From: Nitrospirota bacterium
GTDB taxonomy: Bacteria > Nitrospirota > Thermodesulfovibrionia > Thermodesulfovibrionales > UBA1546
NCBI GenBank assembly: GCA_009773185.1
Contig: WPIF01000002.1
Span: forward strand, 62,001-126,000
Direction of reading: 5' to 3'
Length of the DNA stretch: 64,000 bases
Shown: positions 39,086-48,815 of the stretch, piece by piece
Position numbering within the stretch: position 1 is the first letter of the stretch
Layout: every line of letters begins with the position of its first letter
Notes under the pieces: generated by a model
The model's input: the letters and a program-made list of their open reading frames with translations, nothing else
Databases searched by the model: none
What the model was told of the DNA's origin: nothing
Translations under genes and position numbers: made by a program

Positions 39086-40045
39086 TTAAATCTTCTCAAT
39101 TAGCGCTGCAGCGAGGAGCGGGAACATTATCTCATGATGGCCGGTGAGGGCGTAGGAGCAGCCTTTCTTGTGCGTAGGGCGCTTGAGTACGTTCTGATGG
39201 GGCCTGTAGTGCTGGATAAAGTCCATATTTACAGTTGTAAAGTTTTCAACCTTGTTTCCTAAATTTCTTGCCACTGTCAATGCCTTTAAAAATACCTCGG
39301 GCATGATAACCGCAGAACCCAGGTTTATATAAACCCCGCCCTCCAGATCTGATACAACAGACGTGAAGAGTTTAAAATCCCTGTGGCTTCCCTCTCCGAG
39401 TGAGCTGCCGTCAGCCTGCGGGTGCATATGGATTATGTCTGTGCCGACAGCAACATGAACTGTTGAAGGAATATCAAGCTGATGCGCTGCTGCAAATATG
39501 CTGTTGTCCTTAAACTTAAACTTGCTTTTGTAAATCATCTCGCCGAGCGATTTCCCTATGCCCAGCCCTTTTTTTACCCCGGAATTTATAGCCTTATTGG
39601 TATATTCTCCTGTTTCTTTTGCCATTCCGAATGTGCCTTTGCACAATTCCTCTGCAACATCTTCGGAGGTCTGTCCCGTGAAGGAGAGTTCAAAGTCATG
39701 GACAATGCAGGCGCCGTTTGTTGCAATTGCAGTGACAATCCCTTTGTTCATCAAATCAATAATTATGGGCGAAAGCCCTACTTTTATAGGATGTGCGCCC
39801 ATGCCCAGGATGACAGGCCTTTTGTTTTTTCGTGCATTGATTACAGCGTGTATAACAGCCGTCAAGTCCCTGGCTGCCAGGATATCCGGAAGCCCATGAA
39901 TAAAGTTATCGAATGAATTCCCTGATATATGCGGAGTTGCTGCCGAGGCGAGTTCCACTTTGCTTTTTCTTCTGAGCAGAGGGTAAGTCTTTATTTTACT
40001 CAGCGATATGGGCTTATATTTCTTCATAGTGTCAAATTTTAACAT
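39086..40045 (-). CDS. Deoxyhypusine synthase-like family protein
   Basis: PVILGMGAHPIKVGLSPIIIDLMNKGIVTAIATNGACIVHDFELSFTGQTSEDV, NAD-binding DHS-like pattern. Confidence 0.55.
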   Translation of the reverse strand: MLKFDTMKKYKPISLSKIKTYPLLRRKSKVELASAATPHISGNSFDNFIHGLPDILAARDLTAVIHAVINARKNKRPVILGMGAHPIKVGLSPIIIDLMNKGIVTAIATNGACIVHDFELSFTGQTSEDVAEELCKGTFGMAKETGEYTNKAINSGVKKGLGIGKSLGEMIYKSKFKFKDNSIFAAAHQLDIPSTVHVAVGTDIIHMHPQADGSSLGEGSHRDFKLFTSVVSDLEGGVYINLGSAVIMPEVFLKALTVARNLGNKVENFTTVNMDFIQHYRPHQNVLKRPTHKKGCSYALTGHHEIMFPLLAAALIEKI

Positions 40046-40128
40046 AAAAAGATTGATTTTATAACTAAAATTATGTTATTAAATATAACCAAATTTTAAC
40101 GCGGTCTATGACCACAAGGAGGAAGGAA

Positions 40129-40425
40129 TTGCCAGCTAAAGCAGCAAAAAAGAAAAATCTTTCAGCAATAAAGAGGACAAGGCAGACAGAAAAACGCAAC
40201 CTGCGCAACAGCGCTGTCCGTTCAAGGATAAAGACGCTTTCAAAAAAAGTGGAAGAAGCAGCAGCCGGGAAAAATAAAGAGCAGATGGGGAAGCTGTTGG
40301 GAGAGACAGCAAAGGCAATACAGTCCGCTGTATCAAAAGGCGTGCTTCATAAAAATACAGCTTCAAGAAAGATATCAAGGCTCTCCAAATTGGCAAATAC
40401 TGTTCTTAAAGTTTCAGCAGCCTGA
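40129..40425 (+). CDS. rpsT: 30S ribosomal protein S20
   Basis: PAKAAKKKNLSAIKRTRQTEKRNLRNSAVRSRIKTLSKKV; TTG start preceded by AAGGAGG. Confidence 0.93.
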   Translation: MPAKAAKKKNLSAIKRTRQTEKRNLRNSAVRSRIKTLSKKVEEAAAGKNKEQMGKLLGETAKAIQSAVSKGVLHKNTASRKISRLSKLANTVLKVSAA

Positions 40426-41287
40426 CAAGCAGGTATTCCAACGGATAGGCGCCTCCGGAGCTTTTTATCCGGATGTCGGCATCATTCAGCAGCTCAAATA
40501 TCTTTTTGTAGTATTCGCCCCTGTTGCTTTGAGCGGCCAACCTGCTGTATTGCCAGTTAATTGCGCCCAGCAGACTGTAGGGTTCCGCTGTTTCTGAAAT
40601 TACCCTGTAGATTCTGAACACCTTTTCCGGGTTTTTTTCCCTGAGCGCGTTTGTCAGGTCAAAGACGCTGTATTCCCTGCTTCCCTCTACAATCTCTCTG
40701 ATATTGCTTATAGTGATTGTCTCATTCCCGATGCATGCAAGTTTTTCGACCTCTGAAGACAGAAGCCCTATATCTGTGCCAATGATGCCGATAAGGTATT
40801 CGATGGCGTCATCTTTAATTGAGAGGCCTTTCTGCCTTGCCTTGTCTTTTATCCAGAAGGGCAGGTCCTGCTCCCTTATATCAAGACAGATGGCCTTTAT
40901 CCCTTTGGTATTTTCTTTAAGTTCTTTTTTCATGGTTCCTCTGTGAAGCATTATAAGCGCTGCATCAGGGGAGGGATTGGCTATATAAGGCTGGAATTTT
41001 TTAAAATCCTTCCCTGGGAATTTCTGGAGATTTTTGACGATAACGTACCGCCTGCCGCCAAAAAAAGAAACCGTATTCAGTGTGCCTGTTATCTGCTCAG
41101 GCGTTGGGGTTTCATCTCCGGAGTCCATGTCAAAGACATTGATGTTAAAATCTGTTTCTGCCCCGGGTATGGTTTTCTTAACTGCAGAAAGCGCCTCTTC
41201 CAAAAGGTACTGGTTATTTGCATATAGAAGATATACAGGCGATGTTAATCCTTTATCTATTTCCTGCAAGAAGTTCTTGATGCTCAT
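40406..41287 (-). CDS. holA: DNA polymerase III subunit delta
   Basis: SPVYLLYANNQYLLEEALSAVKKTI...GTLNTVSFFGGRRYVIVKNLQKF...REYSVFDLTNALREKNPEKVFRIY. Confidence 0.88.
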   Translation of the reverse strand: MSIKNFLQEIDKGLTSPVYLLYANNQYLLEEALSAVKKTIPGAETDFNINVFDMDSGDETPTPEQITGTLNTVSFFGGRRYVIVKNLQKFPGKDFKKFQPYIANPSPDAALIMLHRGTMKKELKENTKGIKAICLDIREQDLPFWIKDKARQKGLSIKDDAIEYLIGIIGTDIGLLSSEVEKLACIGNETITISNIREIVEGSREYSVFDLTNALREKNPEKVFRIYRVISETAEPYSLLGAINWQYSRLAAQSNRGEYYKKIFELLNDADIRIKSSGGAYPLEYLLVRLLKL

Positions 41288-41476
41288 TTTAGTAAATATA
41301 TATTAGCATATATCAGTGATAACCGCCTTCCTGCCTGGGTATTGATAACCATAAATTAATGCTATACAATTAAATGCCAAAAGGTTTAAAATAGGGCGGT
41401 AAAAGGCAGAGGCATGGCGGCTAACTCTGCAAAATATACAGAGGCCGTAAGTCTTGTCAGGGTATATGAGGGATAA

Positions 41477-42943
41477 ATGATGGACGGCATTACGATAAGG
41501 GTGCTTGGTGACTATGGCCCGTTTTCAAGAATGGGCAAAAGCATAGGGTATCAGGTGACAATCGGGCAATCCAGTTATCTTGTTGACTGCGGTTCTCCCC
41601 TCTTCCAGCAGATCGGCGGCCATGGGCTTAAAACCATAAGCGGCATGATAATTACGCACTGCCATGATGACCACAAGAGATGGTTTTCCGACCTGGCCCT
41701 GTTTAATATGTATGCGCCGGATATCCCGCACAAGATTTATCTTATTACATCGGAAGGAATAAACGAAGAGCTTTTCAGGTCATCAGGTCCTGCCCTTGAC
41801 AGAAGCCTGTCTCCGGATTCAAAGAGAGTAGTGGATATTTCCTACGATGAATATATTGATTTTAAGGTGATAGGCCCGTTGCCAAAATACAGAATAGTCT
41901 GCAAGGATAAAGGGAACGGTGAATCACGTCTCTATGTATCTGACAGGAACGGCAATAGTATAGGGCCTGACAGTGCCAAGATAGTTATAAGCAAAAAAAC
42001 AGGGAGGCCCCGCCTGCTTTTTAAAGACCCCGATTATAAAGAATGGGTTGAACCCGACAGTTTCTATCCTTTTTCCTCTGAAGTGTTTTACGAGAAAGAC
42101 AAGAATATTTATAGAGACCCCGAAGGTTTTACTATCGAAGCAATCAATGCGCCTGTATGGCACGGGGTCCCGGGGATAGGACTGAAATTCAAGACAGATA
42201 AAGAGACCCTGATTTTTAGTTCAGATACCGTTCATGACCTGAGGCTGTGGAAGCAGCTTTACTCGGAGAAGAAGATTCAAAAATTTTCCATGTCAAAAAA
42301 AGAGTTTGAGTCAGCATCGGTTATCCATGATGATATCAATAATTATATTGAGCGGACATGGGGCGAGGAGAGGTTCAGGGAGGCGGATAAGGCCTTTGAT
42401 GATGGTGTTATTATACATGATATTTCATCAAGGAACAGTATTGTACACACAGATTACCAGCAGCTGAAGCATACTGCCTTGAAGAGAAATAATGTCATAT
42501 TGACCCATAGCCCTGACAAGATGACCTCCGAGTGGATGCTGAGCAAGGCAGATAAGGTTTTCATGGTTAAGGAGAATACTTTTTATGAGGTTGTCAGCGG
42601 GGAGCTTTTTCCCTTGAATGCTGATGTATACCATAAGGAAGAGGGCCGGTATTATGTAGGCTACAGGAGTGCAGAAGGGAAATATGCAGTCTATGAAAAA
42701 GATGAAAACCTGAGCCTTTCCTATCAGGGGAGGCCTGAGCTTGGGAAACAGCTTTACAGAATAGATTTATATGAGGACATATCAGGCAGGTATTTCCCGA
42801 GGCTGGAAAGCGTGGATTCGGCATATCAGGAGCGCATAGACGGTAGTGTTGAACTTGTGAAATTTTTTGTTGATGACAGCAGCGGAAAAGATGTAGAAAG
42901 CTGCAGAGACAAGATTCAGGTCAAAAATTTAGTTAAAAATTAA
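41477..42943 (+). CDS. Metallo-beta-lactamase-fold protein with C-terminal extension
   Basis: YLVDCGSPLFQQIGGHGLKTISGMIITHCHDDHKRWFSDL; LIFSSDTVHD; ILTHSPD. Confidence 0.75.
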   Translation: MMDGITIRVLGDYGPFSRMGKSIGYQVTIGQSSYLVDCGSPLFQQIGGHGLKTISGMIITHCHDDHKRWFSDLALFNMYAPDIPHKIYLITSEGINEELFRSSGPALDRSLSPDSKRVVDISYDEYIDFKVIGPLPKYRIVCKDKGNGESRLYVSDRNGNSIGPDSAKIVISKKTGRPRLLFKDPDYKEWVEPDSFYPFSSEVFYEKDKNIYRDPEGFTIEAINAPVWHGVPGIGLKFKTDKETLIFSSDTVHDLRLWKQLYSEKKIQKFSMSKKEFESASVIHDDINNYIERTWGEERFREADKAFDDGVIIHDISSRNSIVHTDYQQLKHTALKRNNVILTHSPDKMTSEWMLSKADKVFMVKENTFYEVVSGELFPLNADVYHKEEGRYYVGYRSAEGKYAVYEKDENLSLSYQGRPELGKQLYRIDLYEDISGRYFPRLESVDSAYQERIDGSVELVKFFVDDSSGKDVESCRDKIQVKNLVKN

Positions 42944-42995
42944 GTTATCACTTCTCGTTTAAATATGTTTACTTTTGCCTTTTTAGATATTTCCA

Positions 42996-43577
42996 TCAGG
43001 GCTTGTTGCTATCTTCTTTTTTGAGTGGTCTTACAGGCGTATTGTCCGGTTTTGTATATACTATCCCGGCCCTTATCTCCGAAGACAGGTTTTTCAGGGC
43101 AGTTTCGATTGCCGGTTCTTTTGAGGCCACTAATGCCTGCAGGCTGGTCTCATTGTAGAACGATACAATAAAAACTCCGCTGTTTCTGAGTTCTGTAACC
43201 TTTCCTTCAGGCGAGGTGAGGAAGAACTCTCCCTTTATAATCACCTCATACTCAACTGCCAGTCCTTCTTTTTCCGTTAAGGGCTTAAGTTCAAATTTTG
43301 TTATGACGCCGGTAATTACATACCCGGAATTTCTGGAAATCATAATGCCGTTTTTAATCAGTTCATCTGCAAGGGCCTTCTGAAGTTTGTCCTCAAGTTT
43401 CGGCTCAAAGGTCCTGTTTTCTATCCTGCCTATCCTGACAGAATCAAACGGCAGGGTCTCTCGTCCCTGAAATTTATAACCGCAGCCGGTTAAAAAGCAG
43501 AGAGCAGAGAGCAGAGAGCAGAGAGCAAAAAGCAGCATGGGCCTTTCAATTTTTAACTTTAAACTTTTAACTTTCAT
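42996..43577 (-). CDS. LptE-like LPS assembly lipoprotein
   Basis: Lipobox LTGCGYKFQGRETLPFDSVRIGRIENRTFEPKLEDKLQKALADELIKNGIM. Confidence 0.8.
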   Translation of the reverse strand: MKVKSLKLKIERPMLLFALCSLLSALCFLTGCGYKFQGRETLPFDSVRIGRIENRTFEPKLEDKLQKALADELIKNGIMISRNSGYVITGVITKFELKPLTEKEGLAVEYEVIIKGEFFLTSPEGKVTELRNSGVFIVSFYNETSLQALVASKEPAIETALKNLSSEIRAGIVYTKPDNTPVRPLKKEDSNKP

Positions 43578-46220
43578 CTAATCTCCAATGACTATATTAA
43601 CAAGTTTGCCTTTAACAACAAAGACTTTTTTTATTGCCTTATGCCCTGTTGCCTCTTTTATCTTTGGTTCCTCAAGTGCCTTCTGTTTAATATCCTCATC
43701 AGAAAGTCCGGTTGGCATCAAGAGTTTTGCCTTTACCTTCCCGTTAACCTGTATTACAAGCTCAATCTCATCTTCCTTTGTTATATCTTCATCCCATGAA
43801 GGCCATCGCTGTTCAAGGATGCTTGCTTTGTTCCCGATTGTTTCCCATAGTTCTTCTGCAATATGAGGAGAAAATGGCGAAAGAAGCAGCAACAAGGCCT
43901 CTATACTGAATCTGAATACCTTCCAGTCTTCATCTGTCTTTGGTTCAAAGGATGTTATATCATTCACAAGTTCCATCAAGGCTGCAATTGCAGTATTGAA
44001 ATGATATTCCCGCTCTATGTCATTTGTTACGCGCTTAATGGTCTGGTGGGTTTTTCTTAGAAGCAGTGACGAGTGACGAGTGACAAGTGACGAGTTAGGT
44101 TTTAACTTCTGACACCTGTATTTATAAACTATTCCCCAAATCCTGTTTAAAAATCTGTAAGAGCCGTCAACTCCCTGGTCAGACCATTCAAGGTCTCTTT
44201 CCGGCGGCGCAGCAAAGAGTGAAAACAGCCTTGATGTATCAGCTCCGTATCTGTTTATGAGATGGTCAGGGTCGAGCACATTTTTTTTGGATTTTGACAT
44301 CTTCTCAACCCTTCCTCTTTCAACCGGCTTTCCGCATCTTGTGCATTTATCTTCCTTAACTTCTTCGGGGAAGAGCCATCCATGTTCAGGGCATTTAAGC
44401 GTTTCTTTGCATACCATCCCCTGTGTGAGGAGGTTTGTGAAAGGCTCGTCAAAGCCCATTATGCCGATATCTTTTATGACCCGAGTGAAAAATCTTGAAT
44501 AAAGAAGGTGCAGTACCGCATGTTCCACTCCGCCTATATACTGGTCAACAGGCATCCAGTAATCTATGGGTTTAGGGTTTAGGGGTTGGGGGTTAGCATT
44601 TTTTTTGTTACCAATCCCAAATCCCCAGTCCCCAGTCCCATTTTTTAAGCAATACGCGATGAAATACCATGATGAATCAACAAATGTATCCATTGTGTCT
44701 GTCTCGCGCCTGGCTTTGCCTTTGCATTTCGGGCAGGGCACATTCAGAAATTTCTCGGACTCTTTCAATGGCGAGCCTCCTGTACCTGTGAACTTTACGT
44801 CTTCAGGAAGTATTACAGGGAGTTCATTTTCAGGAACAGGCACAGCCCCGCATTTGGCGCAATAGATTATAGGGATAGGAGTGCCCCAGTATCTCTGCCT
44901 CGAAATTCCCCAATCGCGGAGCTTATAGTTTACTACCTTTTTGCCAAGCCCCTTTTTCTCTATGAACTTTGCTATCTCTGCCCTTGCGACATCACTTCTC
45001 AGCCTGCTGTATGAGCTTGAGTTGGCGAGTATGCCATCCTCTTCGAAAGCCTCTGTAAGCTCATGGCTCGTGGCTCGTGGCTCATTGCTTGCTGGAATAA
45101 TTACCTCCCTTATCGGCAAATCATATTTCTTTGCAAATTCAAAATCCCTCTGGTCATGAGCCGGCACTGACATTATCGCTCCTGTGCCGTATTCCATCAG
45201 CACAAAGTTAGCTATATATATAGGAATCTTTTCGTCATTTGCAGGATTTATCGCATAATGCCCTGTGAAAAGCCCTATCTTTTCATCTTCCTTGCCGTAT
45301 TGCTCTTTGATTTTATTAAGCGCTTTTTTGTCAGAAACAAGTTTCTCGGCAAGTTCATGCGCAGGAGCAATGCAGACAAATGTTGCGCCGAATAAGGTGT
45401 CAGCCCTTGTCGTGAATATTCTTATTTTGTCATTTGTGCCGTCTACCCTGAAGTCTGCTTCAAGCCCCTCGCTTTTACCAATCCAGTGCTTCTGCATGAG
45501 AACTACTTTTTCAGGCCATCCTTTAAGCCCATCGCACGCTCTGAGCAGGTCTTCTGCATAATTGGTTATCCTGAAGAACCATTGCTCAAGCTGTTTCTGG
45601 ATGACTGCTGTATCGCAGCGCCAGCATGCTCCGTCAATTACCTGCTCGTTGGCAAGGACTGTTGCGCATGAAGGGCACCAGTTTACAAATGATGATTTCC
45701 TGTATGCAAGCCCTTTTTCATACATCTTTAGAAAGAACCACTGGTTCCACTTGTAATATTCAGGGCTGCATGTTGTGACTTCCCTGTCCCAGTCATAGCT
45801 TAGGCCCATCCGGTTGAGCTGTTTCTTCATGTAGGCGATATTTTCATAAGTCCATTTTGCAGGATGTATGCCCTCTTTGATTGCTGCGTTTTCAGCAGGC
45901 ATCCCGAATGCGTCCCATCCCATTGGGTGAATGACATTAAAGCCCCGCATCCTTTTATACCTTGCTATAACATCGCCGATGGCATAGTTGCGGACATGCC
46001 CCATGTGGATTTTGCCTGAAGGATAGGGGAACATCTCAAGGCAGTAGAATTTTTTCTTTGCAGGGTCAGCCTCTGTCCTGAAAAGGTTTCTTTCAGCCCA
46101 GCGCTTCTGCCACTTTAGTTCAACTGTTTGCGGGTCGTATCTTTCGTCCAAGATGTCTGCTCCTATTTTTGTTCTGTCATTCCCATGTAAATGGGAATCC
46201 AGATTTATTTCTGAGAACAA
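43578..46220 (-). CDS. leuS: Leucyl-tRNA synthetase (true start probably TTG at 46151)
   Basis: [78 protein letters not shown] upstream of TTG at 46151. Confidence 0.95.
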   Translation of the reverse strand: MFSEINLDSHLHGNDRTKIGADILDERYDPQTVELKWQKRWAERNLFRTEADPAKKKFYCLEMFPYPSGKIHMGHVRNYAIGDVIARYKRMRGFNVIHPMGWDAFGMPAENAAIKEGIHPAKWTYENIAYMKKQLNRMGLSYDWDREVTTCSPEYYKWNQWFFLKMYEKGLAYRKSSFVNWCPSCATVLANEQVIDGACWRCDTAVIQKQLEQWFFRITNYAEDLLRACDGLKGWPEKVVLMQKHWIGKSEGLEADFRVDGTNDKIRIFTTRADTLFGATFVCIAPAHELAEKLVSDKKALNKIKEQYGKEDEKIGLFTGHYAINPANDEKIPIYIANFVLMEYGTGAIMSVPAHDQRDFEFAKKYDLPIREVIIPASNEPRATSHELTEAFEEDGILANSSSYSRLRSDVARAEIAKFIEKKGLGKKVVNYKLRDWGISRQRYWGTPIPIIYCAKCGAVPVPENELPVILPEDVKFTGTGGSPLKESEKFLNVPCPKCKGKARRETDTMDTFVDSSWYFIAYCLKNGTGDWGFGIGNKKNANPQPLNPKPIDYWMPVDQYIGGVEHAVLHLLYSRFFTRVIKDIGIMGFDEPFTNLLTQGMVCKETLKCPEHGWLFPEEVKEDKCTRCGKPVERGRVEKMSKSKKNVLDPDHLINRYGADTSRLFSLFAAPPERDLEWSDQGVDGSYRFLNRIWGIVYKYRCQKLKPNSSLVTRHSSLLLRKTHQTIKRVTNDIEREYHFNTAIAALMELVNDITSFEPKTDEDWKVFRFSIEALLLLLSPFSPHIAEELWETIGNKASILEQRWPSWDEDITKEDEIELVIQVNGKVKAKLLMPTGLSDEDIKQKALEEPKIKEATGHKAIKKVFVVKGKLVNIVIGD

Positions 46221-46259
46221 TAAAACATATCCTGGATTCCCGCCTTCGCGGGAATGACA
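46175..46259. repeat. Inverted-repeat element TGTCATTCCC...GGGAATGACA, abutting/overlapping the leuS 5' end
   Basis: tgtcattcccatgtaaatgggaatccag...cctggattcccgccttcgcgggaatgaca. Confidence 0.85.
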
Positions 46260-46402
46260 ACCGATAGTCCAAGATTCAGGTATTTATTATATCTGTGCAG
46301 AGAGGGGATTGACAAGGGCAGGGGCGAGCTGCACTATTACTCTTCTGACTATGGCACTATGGACTTTGGAACTTTTGAACTTGCAGTATGCCTGCAAAGG
46401 CG

Positions 46403-46434
46403 CAGTTGTCCGAAATTAACCCAGTTGCGGAATA
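46403..46434. repeat. Direct repeat, left copy
   Basis: cagttgtccgaaattaacccagttgcggaata; right copy at 47575-47606. Confidence 0.75.
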
Positions 46435-46546
46435 TGTGTAGGAAAATGCATCTTGTATTATTTAAATTGAGGCACTTCTGGGCTTTTGCGGTATGGAACT
46501 ATCGAAAACCGGCCGCTGCCCCTTTTCCGTCTCACCGAAATATACC

Positions 46547-46609
46547 TTGACAGGGGCATAGGTATTTATATACCATATTACATGGTAATATTACCAAACA
46601 TTATGGTAA
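46547..46609 (+). promoter_or_regulatory. Candidate promoter with two tandem operator palindromes upstream of wHTH gene
   Basis: TTGACA (46547-46552); TACCATattacATGGTA (46571-46587); TTACCAaacattaTGGTAA (46591-46609). Confidence 0.6.
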
Positions 46610-46621
46610 GAGAGGCTTGAA

Positions 46622-46951
46622 ATGCTGGAAGGATTGTTCGGGAATATCATAATCGAGAAAATCCTGTTTTTCCTTTTTGTATATGGCGAGGGATATCCCC
46701 TGGGCATGGCAAGGGTCTTCGGAGTGCCGGTAAACAGAATTCAGCAGCAGCTCAAAAGGCTCGAAAACAGCGGAATAGTTGCAAGCCGCCTTACAGGCAA
46801 TGTAAGGCTATATACCTTCAACCCGAGATTCCCATTTCTGAAGGAATTAAAGGAGCTTGTGGCAAAGGCTTATGAATTCGTCCCTGAAAAGGAAAAGGAC
46901 GTGTACTACAGAATGCGCAAAAGACCCAGAAGAGCAGGAAAGCCTCTATGA
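46622..46951 (+). CDS. Winged-helix (ArsR-like) DNA-binding protein
   Basis: GNIIIEKILFFLFVYGEGYPLGMARVFGVPVNRIQQQLKRLENSGIVASRLTGNVRLYTFNPRFPFLKELKELV. Confidence 0.75.
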   Translation: MLEGLFGNIIIEKILFFLFVYGEGYPLGMARVFGVPVNRIQQQLKRLENSGIVASRLTGNVRLYTFNPRFPFLKELKELVAKAYEFVPEKEKDVYYRMRKRPRRAGKPL

Positions 46952-47487
46952 AAATCAAATGGAAAAGCATCGGCATCAAGGAACTCGCTGCAATCGTATC
47001 TGATAAACTCACTGAAAGCGGAATAGACGCAATTCTGGTGGGCGGAGCATGTGTTTCCATCTATACAAAGAACAAGTACCTGTCGAGCGATCTCGATTTT
47101 GTGTCCTCCACCTCCATAAAGGAAATTTCCCCTGTGCTGTTGAAACTGGGATTTGAGAGAAAAAGCTCACGTCATTTTGAGAGAAAAGACTGCCCTTTTT
47201 ATATAGAATTTGTTCCTCCCCCTGCTGCCCTGGGGAGTGAACCAGTTGTTGAGACAAACGTTTTGAAAACAAGGCTCGGGGATATTATATTACTTACACC
47301 AACCGACAGCGTCAAAGACAGGCTTGCTGCATATTATCATTGGACTGATCCTCAGGCGCTGGAGCAGGCCCTGCTTATTGCGCGGTCGCAAAAAATCAAT
47401 CTGCAAGAAGTAAAACGCTGGTCAGAGAAAGAAGGGCAGAAAGGAAAATATAATTTTTTCCTGAAGGCGATGAAGAGAAGCAAATAA
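46948..47487 (+). CDS. Nucleotidyltransferase-fold protein (MNT/AbiEii-like)
   Basis: AILVGGACVSIYTKNKYLSSDLDFVSSTS (GGxxxx, SxDxD-type), overlaps upstream ORF by 4 nt (ATGA). Confidence 0.75.
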   Translation: MKIKWKSIGIKELAAIVSDKLTESGIDAILVGGACVSIYTKNKYLSSDLDFVSSTSIKEISPVLLKLGFERKSSRHFERKDCPFYIEFVPPPAALGSEPVVETNVLKTRLGDIILLTPTDSVKDRLAAYYHWTDPQALEQALLIARSQKINLQEVKRWSEKEGQKGKYNFFLKAMKRSK

Positions 47488-47574
47488 TTTTTCTGCACTT
47501 GCTTACTTGCCGACTTGCCCGCTTGTCGAAGCGCAGCGTAGAGTCGCCCGGGGCGACCCCGCTTCCTCACGACT

Positions 47575-47606
47575 CAGTTGTCCGAAATTAAAACAGTTGC
47601 GGAGTA
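47575..47606. repeat. Direct repeat, right copy
   Basis: cagttgtccgaaattaaaacagttgcggagta. Confidence 0.75.
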
Positions 47607-47659
47607 GGTGAAGGAGGGCCTACTAAAAAACTGGGATGTGATTATTCTGCTAATTATTC

Positions 47660-48676
47660 CTAACGCTTGTTAGCTGCTTTTATCATAGGTCTGCAGCTTC
47701 TAATCATATTCCTTACTGCATCACTAGCGTGCTTTTCCTCAACAACACGCTCTTTAAACGCAATCAGATTGATCGGCGGTTTATTGTGAATAGCTTGAAC
47801 CATTAATTTCCCGAGCAAGAAAGCTGCCTTATTATTTTCCTTAAACCCTCCACGCAGACACCGCCTTACACCAGAGGCAAGGAGGTCGGCTATCTGAATC
47901 CCCACGCTGCGTTTCGAGTCCTCAAATTTCAAATTTTTACGTAAGACCTTTTGGATGTTCAGACCTGAATTTACCTCCAACCCATAGAGTTCCTTTAGAT
48001 AGGTAGGGGCTTGACCTTTTTCATACATATATGGTGCTAGTGGGCTATAGTCAAACCCTTCGATCATAATTAAAGGTTTATCTATCGACATAGTTTGTAA
48101 CAACGCTGGCGTTATTTTTTCAAATGCATCTTCAAACTCTGTCTTTGATACATTTTTCTGATCGATTTTCCAGCGAAAGATGCTTAGCGCATTTGGATTT
48201 CTCTGAACAAAATACGGTATCAAGCGGCCTACCACATCAAATATAAGATTAACCTGGCAGTAAAGCTGGACATAAAGCTGTGGAGAAAGGCTTCGTAATT
48301 GTTCTGCAAGTATTCTTACTCCCTTCTTACCACTCTCATATTTCACTTTGTCGATATGAACAAGGACGGCTTCAGCCTGATGGTATTGATGATCCTTTAC
48401 TGCATCCAAATCATTACAGCCCGCATCTGTTGCCGTACAAAACAGTACCCCATTTAACAACCCTATATCTTGTATAAAATCAAGGTAATCATGTTCTTGA
48501 ACATGTTTAAGCTTTATTTCGGCAAAAACATTAGCATTGCATTTTCTCTTCAGTTTGTTTAAGGCAGTCTCAATCTTTCTTTCAGACTCTGGGGTGGCGT
48601 AAGCAGCGACTGAATTCCATGTACCATGCTGTGAAGCATTTACAAAGGAGCCTGACTCATCTATAAAAATATTCAT
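47660..48676 (-). CDS. DUF3800-domain protein (RNase H-like fold family)
   Basis: MNIFIDESGSF N-terminus and RSVGIQIADLLASGVRR C-terminal motif. Confidence 0.75.
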   Translation of the reverse strand: MNIFIDESGSFVNASQHGTWNSVAAYATPESERKIETALNKLKRKCNANVFAEIKLKHVQEHDYLDFIQDIGLLNGVLFCTATDAGCNDLDAVKDHQYHQAEAVLVHIDKVKYESGKKGVRILAEQLRSLSPQLYVQLYCQVNLIFDVVGRLIPYFVQRNPNALSIFRWKIDQKNVSKTEFEDAFEKITPALLQTMSIDKPLIMIEGFDYSPLAPYMYEKGQAPTYLKELYGLEVNSGLNIQKVLRKNLKFEDSKRSVGIQIADLLASGVRRCLRGGFKENNKAAFLLGKLMVQAIHNKPPINLIAFKERVVEEKHASDAVRNMIRSCRPMIKAANKR

Positions 48677-48815
48677 GAATGCCCCTTGTTTAGAGAGCTA
48701 TGTTGCATGCGGCTGTTTGTGATGATTTTAGGGGGAAATTATGGGTTCTGTCAAGAAGAATCTCTAGAAAAATATCTATGCTGTGAATGCTTAACTCAAA
48801 AGCAAAAAAAGATTT

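Noticed and set aside
46254-46550. 98-aa [17 protein letters not shown]...
   Set aside because: No motif or convincing start; overlaps repeats and promoter-proximal DNA.
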